Assembly: GCF_029872055.1 (NCBI RefSeq)
Contig: NZ_JARXNQ010000001.1
Location: forward strand, 620,001 to 684,000
DNA: 64,000 nt
Direction of reading: 5' to 3'
DNA from: Sulfurimonas sp. C5
Lineage (GTDB): Bacteria; Campylobacterota; Campylobacteria; Campylobacterales; Sulfurimonadaceae
Shown here: positions 54,399 to 61,917 of the stretch, piece after piece
Numbering within the stretch: position 1 is the first letter of the stretch
Layout: each line of letters opens with the position of its first letter
Notes under the pieces: model-generated
Database searches by the model: none
The model's input: only the letters and a program-made list of their open reading frames with translations
Told to the model about the DNA's origin: nothing
Position numbers and translations under genes: made by a program

Positions 54399-54705
54399 AT
54401 TGTATCTTTTTGTATTGTTCTAGTTCTTGTTGAAGTTTATCATATTCTTCTTTTTTGATCTGGATAACCTTTTCTGTTATTGCTATTTTTTCTTTGACAC
54501 CTTGGAGAGTTAAAAGGTATTTGTATTGTATTTTATTTTTAGAGTTTACAAACTTCTCAGCTTTAACAAGCCCTTTTTTAATAAGTTTTTTTAAAATATA
54601 GTTAACTTTTCCAACACTGTAGCCAATTTCATCAGCTATAGTCCTTTGTGTAGTCACTTTTCCTAAACTTCTCAAAACTTCAAGTTCTTTCTCTTCTTGA
54701 TGCAA
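54391..54705 (-). CDS. EPS-associated winged-helix (MarR-like) transcriptional regulator
   Basis: A 104-residue protein with an N-terminal winged helix (KELEVLRSLGKVTTQRTIADEIGYSVGKVNYILKKLIKKGLVKAEKF) and a C-terminal Lys/Glu coiled coil. It matches the small MarR-like regulators regularly found at the head of exopolysaccharide operons. It starts with TTG at 54705, with AAGGA six bases upstream; no ATG fits. It overlaps manC by 8 bases. Three palindromes lie in the 66 bases upstream, so autoregulation is likely. Some family members may act on nascent transcripts rather than as classical repressors; that is not resolved here. Confidence 0.82.
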   Translation of the reverse strand: MHQEEKELEVLRSLGKVTTQRTIADEIGYSVGKVNYILKKLIKKGLVKAEKFVNSKNKIQYKYLLTLQGVKEKIAITEKVIQIKKEEYDKLQQELEQYKKIQYD

Positions 54706-54720
54706 GAAAATCCTTTATGA

Positions 54721-54766
54721 CATATAGTATGTAATATATGCAATTGTATTGCATTCAAACTTTGAA
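54721..54766 (-). promoter_or_regulatory. Cluster of palindromes upstream of the EPS regulator
   Basis: Three inverted repeats are packed in 46 bases: CATATA-8-TATATG (54721-54740), TGCAAT-3-ATTGCA (54739-54753) and TTCAAA-1-TTTGAA (54754-54766). They fill the gap between the DUF2061-APS kinase gene and the regulator gene. Plausible functions are operator sites for the regulator and an internal promoter. The last repeat could also form a weak hairpin behind the cys genes. No clean -35/-10 pair is visible. Confidence 0.45.
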
Positions 54767-54771
54767 CACTC

Positions 54772-55497
54772 TTATTTTATATTATTCTTTTTTATATACT
54801 CAACTATTTTTTGTGTCGCTTTTTCAACAGAAGTAGTATCTGTATCTATCACAATCTCTGCATGTTGTGGTTCTTCATACACATCATTAATTCCAGAGAA
54901 ATGTTTGAGTTCACCTTTTAATGCTTTTTCATAAACACCTTTGTAATCTCTTGATTTACAAGTTTCTATATTAGCTTTTACATATACTACAATATTGTTT
55001 TGAACCATCTTGCGAATTGCTTTACGCGATTCTCGATATGGTGAACCAAATGAAGCAACAGTTGAAACAGAATTATTTTGTAAAGTTTTGATCAAGTGTC
55101 CTATACGATGCATATGACGGTTTCGATCTTCTCTACTAAATCCTACACCGGGAATAATTTCACGAATATCTTTAGAGTCTAATCTTTCTAAAGGAATATC
55201 TAATTTTTGAAGCTCTTTATAGACAGCATCAGCTATTGTTGTTTTTCCAGACAAAGGTAAACCTGTAAACCAAAGATTAAATGGTTCTATCTTTTTACGT
55301 CCCCATTTTATCTTAAACCATGCTCTTTCATGCGCCCAGTAAAGTGCAACTTTAGCCACACTTTCAAGCATACCTGCTGCAATAGCCAGGTCAAGCCTAC
55401 CAAAAAAAATATAGACAATAATAACAGTAGTAAAAGTAGCAAAAAAACGCCAGCTAATACCCTTTACAATTGAACGCTTATTCGTATCTTTATACAT
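54772..55497 (-). CDS. DUF2061 membrane domain fused to an APS kinase-like domain
   Basis: A 241-residue fusion. Residues 1-60 are DUF2061: two hydrophobic helices with RSIVKGISWRFFATF at the start and AKVALYWAHERAWFKIKWG at the end. Residues about 68-241 are CysC-like, with the P-loop GLPLSGKTT (79-87) and the active-site loop ASFGSPYRESRK (Ser near 152). The usual DGDNVRHGL segment reads DSKDIREII, so the APS pocket differs from that of the standard CysC encoded at 57869-58474. It may anchor PAPS formation at the membrane beside the glycan machinery, or phosphorylate something else. It overlaps cysN by one base. Confidence 0.82.
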   Translation of the reverse strand: MYKDTNKRSIVKGISWRFFATFTTVIIVYIFFGRLDLAIAAGMLESVAKVALYWAHERAWFKIKWGRKKIEPFNLWFTGLPLSGKTTIADAVYKELQKLDIPLERLDSKDIREIIPGVGFSREDRNRHMHRIGHLIKTLQNNSVSTVASFGSPYRESRKAIRKMVQNNIVVYVKANIETCKSRDYKGVYEKALKGELKHFSGINDVYEEPQHAEIVIDTDTTSVEKATQKIVEYIKKNNIK

Positions 55498-56957
55498 TAG
55501 ATTTCTTTACATTCCCACTCAGGAAAGTGTGTTCTAATATATTCATTTAAAGCACGTTCAGCTTCTGTATATTCTCTTGAAAATATTTCATCATCCATGG
55601 ACTCATTGATAATAGAAGAAGCGATCATCCCTGCACCTACAGTATTATTAGTATAACGATCAATTACTATAAAGCTACCTGTATAACGGTTATCATTATA
55701 AGAATCTACTGCTATTTTTCTATCTAATGAAAGTGTACACTTTGCTATATCGTTAAGTTCAAGTTTGTGTGCATCTACTTCCTCAAAAGTATTAACATCT
55801 TTTTTGTATTCAATTGTTTTAAAAGTCCCATTAATTACAGATGTAGCACGTTTAATGATATAGTTAGAGTTTAATGTCATTGGTTGTTCATTCATCCAAA
55901 CCATCATTACACTAAATTTATTTGAAACTTCTGGAATATCACTTGATTTTACAATCATATCACCACGGCTAATATCGATCTCATCTTCAAGTGTAAGTGT
56001 AGTAGACATCGGAGCAAATGCTCTTTCAATAGTCTCTACACTTTCATCTTTAGTTTTTGGACGGAGCTCTTTAATCTCATTTGATATAATTGATTTTACT
56101 GTGGATGTTTTACGCGAAGGAAGAACTGTAATTGCATCACCAACTTTTATCTCACCACTTGAAATAGTCCCACAAAAACCTCTAAAATTCAAATGTGGAC
56201 GGTTGACATACTGAACTGGTAATCTAAAGTGTTCATTTACTTTTTTATTTACAGTAACTGTATCTAAAATTTCCATCAATGATTTATCAGTATACCAAGT
56301 ACATTTATCAGAATTTAAAACAATATTATCACCATCTAAAGCAGAGATAGGAATATATTGAAAATCGATATCAGTATAGTGTGGTAGATTTGGGATAATT
56401 CTCTCATAGTCAGCTTTAATCTCTTCAAATCTCTCTTGACTAAAATCAACCAAGTCCATCTTGTTAATGGCAACAACAATATTTTTAATGCCAAGTAATG
56501 ATGATATGTAAGAATGTCTCTTAGTTTGTGTTAAGACACCTTGACGAGCATCAATTAAAATAATTGCTACATCAGCAGTTGAAGCACCTGTAGCCATATT
56601 ACGAGTATACTGTTCATGTCCAGGAGTATCTGCAATAATAAATTTTCTTTTATCCGTTGAAAAAAAACGATACGCTACATCTATTGTAATCCCCTGCTCT
56701 CTTTCTGAAGCTAAACCATCCACTAAAAGAGCTAAGTCAATTTTATCACCTGTAGTTCCACTCTTTTTAGAATCTTTTTCAATTGCACTCAGTTGGTCTT
56801 CAAAGATCATTTTTGAATCATATAACAAACGACCAATTAAAGTACTTTTTCCATCATCTACAGATCCACAAGTTATAAAACGCAATATCTCTTTATTTTC
56901 ATGTTCTCTAAGGTATTGCTCTATATTTTCTGCTATTAAGTCTGATTGATGTGCCAT
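55497..56957 (-). CDS. cysN: Sulfate adenylyltransferase subunit 1 (GTPase)
   Basis: A 486-residue GTPase of the elongation-factor type that drives APS formation by CysD. Seen are the P-loop CGSVDDGKSTLIGRLLYDSK, ADTPGHEQYTRNMATGAS (G3), AINKMDLVDFS (G4) and two C-terminal beta-barrel domains. It overlaps both cysD and the APS-kinase fusion by one base. Unlike NodQ, it is not fused to CysC here. No cysH or cysI reductase gene is nearby, so the APS is not obviously for cysteine synthesis. Confidence 0.94.
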   Translation of the reverse strand: MAHQSDLIAENIEQYLREHENKEILRFITCGSVDDGKSTLIGRLLYDSKMIFEDQLSAIEKDSKKSGTTGDKIDLALLVDGLASEREQGITIDVAYRFFSTDKRKFIIADTPGHEQYTRNMATGASTADVAIILIDARQGVLTQTKRHSYISSLLGIKNIVVAINKMDLVDFSQERFEEIKADYERIIPNLPHYTDIDFQYIPISALDGDNIVLNSDKCTWYTDKSLMEILDTVTVNKKVNEHFRLPVQYVNRPHLNFRGFCGTISSGEIKVGDAITVLPSRKTSTVKSIISNEIKELRPKTKDESVETIERAFAPMSTTLTLEDEIDISRGDMIVKSSDIPEVSNKFSVMMVWMNEQPMTLNSNYIIKRATSVINGTFKTIEYKKDVNTFEEVDAHKLELNDIAKCTLSLDRKIAVDSYNDNRYTGSFIVIDRYTNNTVGAGMIASSIINESMDDEIFSREYTEAERALNEYIRTHFPEWECKEI

Positions 56958-57868
56958 TAAAAATATCCCTCTTGTTTTTTCTTCTCCATACTTGCATCTC
57001 CATCACTGTCTATCAAACGACCTTGACGTTCACTCGTAGTAGTTAAAAGCATCTCTTGTATAATCTCTGGAAGAGTATTTGCTTCTGAACTGATAGCACC
57101 AGTTAATGGATAACAACCAAGTGTTCTAAAACGTACCATCTCTTCTTTAGCTGTATTACGCAACTCTTCTGGCATACGCTCATCGTCTACCATTATTTTT
57201 GTACCCATATACTCAACTACAGGACGTTTTTTTGCAAAGTAAAGCTCCGGAATAGGAATTTGTTCTAAATAGATATACTGCCATATATCAAGTTCTGTCC
57301 AGTTACTTAATGGAAAGACTCTAATTGATTCACCTTTTTTATGTCTTCCATTGTATATGTTCCAAAGTTCAGGTCTTTGATTTTTTGGATCCCATCTATG
57401 GTTCTCATTACGAAAAGAATAAATACGCTCTTTTGCACGAGACTTTTCTTCATCACGTCTAGCTCCACCAAAAACAGCATCAAATTTATAGATATCTAGC
57501 ATTTGCTTGAGACCTTCTGTCTTCATTACATCAGTATGTAATGAAGACCCATGTTTAAAAGGTGAAATATCCATCTCCTCACCTTTAGGATTAGAATAAA
57601 CAATAAGTTCCATTCCAACTTCTTTTGCACGACGATCACGAAATTCTATCATCTCCTTAAATTTCCATTTAGTATCTACATGAACTAATGGTAATGGAGG
57701 TGGAGCAGGATAAAAGGCTTTTTGAAGAAGATGTAACATCACAGAAGAATCTTTTCCAACAGAGTAAAGCATAGCAGGATTTTGAAACTCTGCTATAACT
57801 TCACGCATAATATGAATAGATTCTGCTTCTAGTTGTTTAAGATGAGTTAATCTATTTGCTTTTATCAA
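56957..57868 (-). CDS. cysD: Sulfate adenylyltransferase subunit 2
   Basis: A 303-residue ATP-pyrophosphatase-fold enzyme that joins ATP and sulfate to give APS. The PP-loop is [18 protein letters not shown] near residue 36, followed by [37 protein letters not shown] and the C-terminal [22 protein letters not shown]. Length and motifs are complete. It follows cysC without a gap and is coupled to cysN. Confidence 0.95.
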   Translation of the reverse strand: MIKANRLTHLKQLEAESIHIMREVIAEFQNPAMLYSVGKDSSVMLHLLQKAFYPAPPPLPLVHVDTKWKFKEMIEFRDRRAKEVGMELIVYSNPKGEEMDISPFKHGSSLHTDVMKTEGLKQMLDIYKFDAVFGGARRDEEKSRAKERIYSFRNENHRWDPKNQRPELWNIYNGRHKKGESIRVFPLSNWTELDIWQYIYLEQIPIPELYFAKKRPVVEYMGTKIMVDDERMPEELRNTAKEEMVRFRTLGCYPLTGAISSEANTLPEIIQEMLLTTTSERQGRLIDSDGDASMEKKKQEGYF

Positions 57869-58474
57869 TTAATTTCCCTTCCATTTTACATATTCTTTTT
57901 CAACTAAATAATTCATTATTTGTTGACACGCATTTTCTATAGAAATTTTATCGTTTTTAATATATATATCCGCTTTAGTAGGTACTTCATATGGAGAGTT
58001 TATACCTGTAAAATCCTTAATCTTTCCAGCTCTTGCTTTTTTATAAAGTCCTTTTGGATCTCTAGATTCACATACTTCCAATGGGGTATCTATAAACACT
58101 TCAATAAATTCTGTATCTTCGACAAGATTACGTACAAGCTTTCTATCTGATGCAAATGGTGAAATAAATGCAGTTAATACAATTAAACCACTATCAACAA
58201 ACAGTTTGGATACTTCTCCAACACGTCTAATATTTTCAATTCTGCTTTTATTATCAAAGCCTAAATCGTAATTTAGACCATGTCTTACATTATCCCCATC
58301 TAGCAGATATGTAAAATTACCATTATGATATAAAACTTTTTCTAATGCATTTGCTATTGTAGATTTTCCAGAACCACTAAGCCCTGTAAACCATAGGATA
58401 CACGGCTTTTGGTTAGTATGTTTTGACCTGTCAGTTTTAGTAATTTGATAATTATGCCACACTATATTTTTCAT
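57869..58474 (-). CDS. cysC: Adenylylsulfate kinase
   Basis: A 201-residue APS kinase that makes PAPS from APS and ATP. The P-loop is FTGLSGSGKSTIANAL (31-39 is GLSGSGKST), with LLDGDNVRHGLNYDLGF for APS binding, TAFISPFASDR with the active-site Ser, and FIDTPLEVCESRDPKGLYKKAR. Start choice: ATG at 58474, overlapping the cysQ stop by one base; the frame is open six codons further up. With cysD and cysN it makes a complete PAPS supply next to a sulfotransferase. Confidence 0.94.
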   Translation of the reverse strand: MKNIVWHNYQITKTDRSKHTNQKPCILWFTGLSGSGKSTIANALEKVLYHNGNFTYLLDGDNVRHGLNYDLGFDNKSRIENIRRVGEVSKLFVDSGLIVLTAFISPFASDRKLVRNLVEDTEFIEVFIDTPLEVCESRDPKGLYKKARAGKIKDFTGINSPYEVPTKADIYIKNDKISIENACQQIMNYLVEKEYVKWKGN

Positions 58475-59238
58475 TATTTCACTACAAACCAAGGATTTAA
58501 TAAATTTTCTTTGTTGTAGACTACAGGGATATCAGAATTAAACTGATACGTCATTTTTCCTGCTTCTCTAACTATAGCATCAGCAGCTGCTGTATCCCAC
58601 TCCATCGTTGGAGCAAGCCGAGGATATATATCTGCACTTCCTTCCGCTACCATACACAGCTTTAGTGAGCTACCTTTGGAAACTTGTTCTATCTCGTTTG
58701 CATTAAGATTATCTATAAATTGTTGAGTTTCATGTGACAGATGAGATTTAGAAGCAACTACATAAAGTTTATCACCTTGTTTTTCATTAATATACAATGG
58801 AAGTTTTTTACCATTTAAATAAGCACCTTTTCCCTGTTTTGCACTATACATAGCACAAATAGCTGGTGCATATACAACACCTAATACTGGAGTATTTTTA
58901 TGAATCAAAGCAATATTTACAGTAAATTCATCATTTTTTTTGATAAACTCTTTTGTCCCATCAATGGGATCGATACACCAATAATACTCCCAATTTCTCC
59001 TTATTTCATACTCTATCTGTTTGTTTTCTTCTGACATGATGGGAATATTTGGATATAACTCCATTAAAGTTTCACAAATTAGCTTATTTGATGCTAAATC
59101 AGCTTCTGTTAATGGGGATTTATCATCTTTATATTCAACCTGAAAATCTTTCTTATATATCTCCATGATCTCTTTCCCAGCTTTTTCTGCAATTTTTATT
59201 ATTTTTTCTAAGTCTATTTTATCAATTGTTACGCTCAT
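58474..59238 (-). CDS. cysQ: 3'(2'),5'-bisphosphate nucleotidase
   Basis: A 254-residue phosphatase of the inositol-monophosphatase fold that hydrolyses PAP, the by-product and inhibitor of sulfotransferases. Metal-site motifs are IPIMSEENK, WCIDPIDGTKEFIKK near residue 90 and MEWDTAAADAIVREAG near 208. It heads the cysQ-cysC-cysD-cysN set and is coupled to cysC by a one-base overlap. Its presence fits real PAPS turnover. Confidence 0.93.
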   Translation of the reverse strand: MSVTIDKIDLEKIIKIAEKAGKEIMEIYKKDFQVEYKDDKSPLTEADLASNKLICETLMELYPNIPIMSEENKQIEYEIRRNWEYYWCIDPIDGTKEFIKKNDEFTVNIALIHKNTPVLGVVYAPAICAMYSAKQGKGAYLNGKKLPLYINEKQGDKLYVVASKSHLSHETQQFIDNLNANEIEQVSKGSSLKLCMVAEGSADIYPRLAPTMEWDTAAADAIVREAGKMTYQFNSDIPVVYNKENLLNPWFVVK

Positions 59239-59256
59239 ATACTGTCTTTATTCCAC

Positions 59257-60285
59257 TTACACATTTACTAATTCATTGACTTCAAGCCCGAATCCACTAA
59301 GTCCTACAAAGTCTGTATGTATCATAGAAGTGATTAAATTCATTTTTGAAATGCCAAAGTGTTTTATGATCTGAGCACCTATACCGAACTCTTTCGGTGC
59401 AGAATTATCTTGATGATGTGTTTTATTTATAAAAACTAAAAGTCCACTGTTTTTTTTCAGATATTCTATAGAGTTAATTAGATGATGATATTTATCTTGA
59501 TGTAAAAGCAGTTCACAATCAGGAACAACATTATGTACACGTACATTTGCCAGTTCTTTAGGGTTGTAAAATGCTATTGCCGTATGTTTTATACCGTCAT
59601 GGTCTTGGAATGTATGACGATTGACTTTCACACCAAAAAACTCTACTTCTTCAACACCAAGTTCTTTTACAAGTGACTCATTCGCCAAACGGTATTCAAC
59701 AATGTCTGATATAAATACTGTATGAAGGTTATGTTGTTGAGCAAAGATATCTAGATCGTCACGTCTAGCCATCGTTCCGTCTTCTTTAATAATCTCACAA
59801 ATAACGCCTGCTTCACTAAGTCCTGCTAAACGGCACAGGTCAACTGAACCTTCAGTATGACCAGTTCTAACAAGTGTACCACCCTCTTTAGCTATGAGAG
59901 GAAAGATATGACCAGGACGTACTAACTCTTCACTTTTTGAAATTGGATTTGCAAGTATCTTTATTGTATCATCTCTCTCTTTTGCAGAAATTCCTGTTGT
60001 AGCCGTTGTAGCATCAACTGAAACAGTAAATGCAGTTTCATATGAAGATGTATTTGAACTTACCATAGGATTAAGTTCTAATCTATTTGCTATCTGTTTT
60101 GAAAGAGCTACACAGATTAATCCTCTTGCATGTGTAGCCATAAAGTTAACGTGTTCTGGTGTTGAAAAAGCTGCAGCATAAACAAGGTCCCCTTCATTTT
60201 CTCTATCTTCATCATCACACATGATGACCATATTGCCTTTTTTGATCTCTTCTATAGCTTTTAAAACTCTATCAATTGGTGTCAT
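59257..60285 (-). CDS. ribB: 3,4-dihydroxy-2-butanone-4-phosphate synthase with degenerate GTP cyclohydrolase II domain
   Basis: A 342-residue two-domain riboflavin enzyme. The first 200 residues are an intact RibB: MCDDEDRENEGDLVYAA, GLICVALS and RTGHTEGSVDLCRLAGL. The C-terminal half has the RibA fold outline (PNxxKAxA-type patches are weak; KEFGIGAQIIKHFGISKMNLIT), but the zinc Cys cluster C-x10-C-x-C of GTP cyclohydrolase II is absent, so that domain is probably inactive. Start choice: ATG at 60285 behind AAGAG; an ATG at 60300 is in frame but lacks a ribosome-binding site. TATAAT at 60318-60313 is the likely -10. Confidence 0.88.
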   Translation of the reverse strand: MTPIDRVLKAIEEIKKGNMVIMCDDEDRENEGDLVYAAAFSTPEHVNFMATHARGLICVALSKQIANRLELNPMVSSNTSSYETAFTVSVDATTATTGISAKERDDTIKILANPISKSEELVRPGHIFPLIAKEGGTLVRTGHTEGSVDLCRLAGLSEAGVICEIIKEDGTMARRDDLDIFAQQHNLHTVFISDIVEYRLANESLVKELGVEEVEFFGVKVNRHTFQDHDGIKHTAIAFYNPKELANVRVHNVVPDCELLLHQDKYHHLINSIEYLKKNSGLLVFINKTHHQDNSAPKEFGIGAQIIKHFGISKMNLITSMIHTDFVGLSGFGLEVNELVNV

Positions 60286-60312
60286 ACTATCTCTTTTCAT
60301 TTTATTAGGTGT

Positions 60313-60318
60313 ATTATA
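60313..60318 (-). promoter_or_regulatory. Candidate -10 box for ribB
   Basis: TATAAT on the minus strand, 28 bases upstream of the preferred ribB ATG (60285). The -35 region is weak. No FMN-riboswitch-like conserved leader is visible, as the leader is far too short. Confidence 0.45.
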
Positions 60319-60375
60319 TAAAAATCTTTATTAATAGTAGTTCAAAAAAAAATTTCAAATTTTTCAGAAAAACCC

Positions 60376-60404
60376 TTGACATAGGAGTTTTTTTTTCCTA
60401 TAAT
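60376..60404 (+). promoter_or_regulatory. Consensus sigma-70 promoter of the tRNA cluster
   Basis: TTGACA (60376-60381), a 17-base spacer with a long T-run, and TATAAT (60399-60404) form a perfect vegetative promoter. Transcription would start near 60411, 30 bases before the initiator tRNA gene. Such a full-consensus promoter is rare elsewhere in this A+T-rich window and fits strong stable-RNA expression. Confidence 0.85.
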
Positions 60405-60440
60405 TTCGCCCACAAACAAAGAGAACTTGTTTGAAAATAC

Positions 60441-60517
<77 letters not shown>

Positions 60518-60537
60518 AAATTACTTTTATTAAAGAT

Positions 60538-60612
60538 TGGGGTATCGCCAAGCGGTAAGGCATTGGTTTTTGGTACCAACATTCGGGGGTTCGAATCCCT
60601 CTACCCCATCCA
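60538..60612 (+). tRNA. tRNA-Gln (TTG), copy 1
   Basis: A 75-base cloverleaf with acceptor TGGGGTA/TACCCCA, T-arm GGGGGTTCGAATCCCTC and anticodon TTG in the loop TTTTGGT. CCA is encoded. It is identical to copy 2. Confidence 0.95.
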
Positions 60613-60662
60613 CCTTTTAATTATTCAAAACAACTCACAAATATTTTAAACACCGTAAACAT

Positions 60663-60737
60663 TGGGGTATCGCCAAGCGGTAAGGCATTGGTTTTTGGTA
60701 CCAACATTCGGGGGTTCGAATCCCTCTACCCCATCCA
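60663..60737 (+). tRNA. tRNA-Gln (TTG), copy 2
   Basis: Identical over its 75 bases to the tRNA-Gln at 60538-60612, including the encoded CCA. Identity extends a few bases on both sides (two bases before, and the CCTTTTAA after), so the copy arose by tandem duplication of a unit of about 125 bases. Confidence 0.95.
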
Positions 60738-60839
60738 CCTTTTAAGCCTTATAAACAAGCATTTATTATCAATTATTTCTTTATACTATGGACTATCCTA
60801 TAATATCAAATTCATACAAAAAAAGTCTTGCATTATATA

Positions 60840-61301
60840 TTATGCTTCAAGTATCTGAAGCATATTCATATGTCCTTTTTCCTTAGCAATAGTCAATGCT
60901 GTTCTGCCATCTTCATCTTTTGCCTCAATATTTGCACCTTTTGATAATAATAGCTCTACTAATTCCTTGTTACCACCATGATTCACTGCATGCATTAGAG
61001 CTGTCCAACCCTTATTATCGTTTGCAGAAACATCTGCACCTTTTGATAACAACAACTCTACTATCTCTTTTTGAGAATTTCTAGCTGCTAATATTAATGC
61101 TGTCCAGCCATCTTCATCTTTTAACTCAATGTCTATACCTGTTGATAATAAACACTCTACTAGTTCCTTTCTACCTTGATTCACTGTACGCATTAAAGCT
61201 GGCCAGCCATCTTCTTCATCTCCACATTCAAAAGACGCTTCTTCTTCATCGCTAAAATTAATAACAGGAATTTTAAGAAACTCATTATCTTTCATTTTCA
61301 T
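60840..61301 (-). CDS. Ankyrin-repeat protein
   Basis: A 153-residue protein with three to four ankyrin repeats from residue 30 to the end: GWPALMRTVNQGRKELVECLLSTG, DGWTALILAARNSQKEIVELLLSKG, KGWTALMHAVNHGGNKELVELLLSKG and DGRTALTIAKEKGHMNMLQIL. The acidic N-terminus (DEEEASFECGDEEDG) has no signal peptide, so it is cytosolic. Ankyrin repeats bind other proteins; no enzymatic part is seen. It may be expressed with a tiny coupled frame just upstream (61298-61384). Confidence 0.88.
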   Translation of the reverse strand: MKMKDNEFLKIPVINFSDEEEASFECGDEEDGWPALMRTVNQGRKELVECLLSTGIDIELKDEDGWTALILAARNSQKEIVELLLSKGADVSANDNKGWTALMHAVNHGGNKELVELLLSKGANIEAKDEDGRTALTIAKEKGHMNMLQILEA

Positions 61302-61384
61302 AATAATCCTGAATAATCATAAAATAATATTTCGGATATATCTGCAACGTATTTTAATAATCTCTCAATTTCATCTGCAGTCAT
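61298..61384 (-). CDS. Small open frame coupled to the ankyrin gene
   Basis: A 28-residue frame (MTADEIERLLKYVADISEILF and seven more residues) starts at ATG 61384, with GGAG just upstream, and its TGA overlaps the ankyrin ATG. The good ribosome-binding site and stop/start overlap suggest it is translated, perhaps as a leader that couples to the ankyrin gene. The peptide is amphipathic and helical. It could also be the remnant of a larger gene. Confidence 0.4.
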   Translation of the reverse strand: MTADEIERLLKYVADISEILFYDYSGLL

Positions 61385-61528
61385 ACATTCTCCTTTTAAT
61401 TATAAGCATTATATCTGATCAACTTTATTATATAAAAGGATAAGTAGTAGAAAGAAATGATTAAGTTCGTAGATAAGCTTTGAGAATATATCATTACATG
61501 CAGAGGATATTCCCCTACATTATTATAT

Positions 61529-61732
61529 TTATTTAGTATCGTTACCCATATTTTTTGAATTACCGTTTTGACCACATTGGCATGATGCACCACATGGACA
61601 AGGTTTTGCACATTTACAATTAGGATTGTTACAAACACCGCCATTTAATGGACGAAGCTCATTTGAATTGCTAGAACAACCAATCATTGTTAATAAACCT
61701 AAAACTGAAAACAATTTGACTAAAGACTTCAT
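61529..61732 (-). CDS. Cysteine-rich lipoprotein, metallothionein-like
   Basis: A 67-residue lipoprotein. The signal MKSLVKLFSVLGLLTMIGC ends in a lipobox whose Cys19 would be lipidated. After a short SSNSNELRP linker come eight Cys in 22 residues, in the pattern CNNPNCKCAKPCPCGASCQCG, which recalls metallothionein CxC and CxxxC clusters. It probably binds soft metals such as copper or zinc at the cell surface or periplasmic face. TATAAT at 61767-61762 is a likely -10 for it. Function is inferred from composition. Confidence 0.75.
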   Translation of the reverse strand: MKSLVKLFSVLGLLTMIGCSSNSNELRPLNGGVCNNPNCKCAKPCPCGASCQCGQNGNSKNMGNDTK

Positions 61733-61761
61733 TACTATACTCCTAAACCTGAAATGTAGGA

Positions 61762-61767
61762 ATTATA
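61762..61767 (-). promoter_or_regulatory. Candidate -10 box for the Cys-rich lipoprotein
   Basis: TATAAT preceded by TAG on the minus strand, 30 bases upstream of the lipoprotein ATG, in the divergent gap shared with the small plus-strand gene at 61813. No good -35 is visible. Confidence 0.4.
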
Positions 61768-61812
61768 CTATAAAAATTTGTTAAAATATGCAATAAAAAG
61801 TTAGGATATAAA

Positions 61813-61917
61813 ATGAATGATACGACAGATATTACAACGTTAACGATAAGAATGTTAATCTTTTTAGTAATAGCGGGGATATTTTTCTTTGTATTACGAT
61901 CAAAAAAGGAGAAATAA
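61813..61917 (+). CDS. Single-helix membrane microprotein (34 aa)
   Basis: ATG at 61813 with AGGATA upstream, giving 34 residues: a short polar N-terminus (MNDTTDITT), one hydrophobic helix (MLIFLVIAGIFFFVL) and a basic tail (RSKKEK), which predicts an N-out, C-in single-pass protein. A hairpin terminator follows at once. It is flanked by a divergent lipoprotein gene and a convergent cytochrome gene. I recognise no family, though tiny proteins of this kind often attach to respiratory complexes. Confidence 0.6.
   Translation: MNDTTDITTLTIRMLIFLVIAGIFFFVLRSKKEK

Larger units (their letters stand above)
60536..60747. repeat. Tandem duplication containing tRNA-Gln
   Basis: Two direct copies of an approximately 86-base block (60536 onward and 60661 onward, each starting ATTGGGG and ending CCTTTTAA), 125 bases apart. 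The 40 or so bases between are not repeated. Since the tRNA copies are identical, the duplication is recent or kept uniform by gene conversion. Confidence 0.85.

Noticed and set aside
54754-54766. TTCAAA-1-TTTGAA as terminator of the cys genes
   Set aside because: A 6-bp A+T stem with no T-tract is too weak; I keep it only as part of a regulatory palindrome cluster.
60613-60662. A further small RNA between the two tRNA-Gln genes
   Set aside because: The 50 bases show no stem, promoter or repeat; it is ordinary spacer.
60738-60839. Gene or terminator between tRNA-Gln copy 2 and the ankyrin gene
   Set aside because: About 100 A+T-rich bases with no open frame, ribosome-binding site or convincing hairpin.
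61396-61644. An 82-codon frame rich in Val and His
   Set aside because: It is a frame-shifted reading over the Cys-rich lipoprotein gene; the lipoprotein has a signal, lipobox and ordered Cys pattern.
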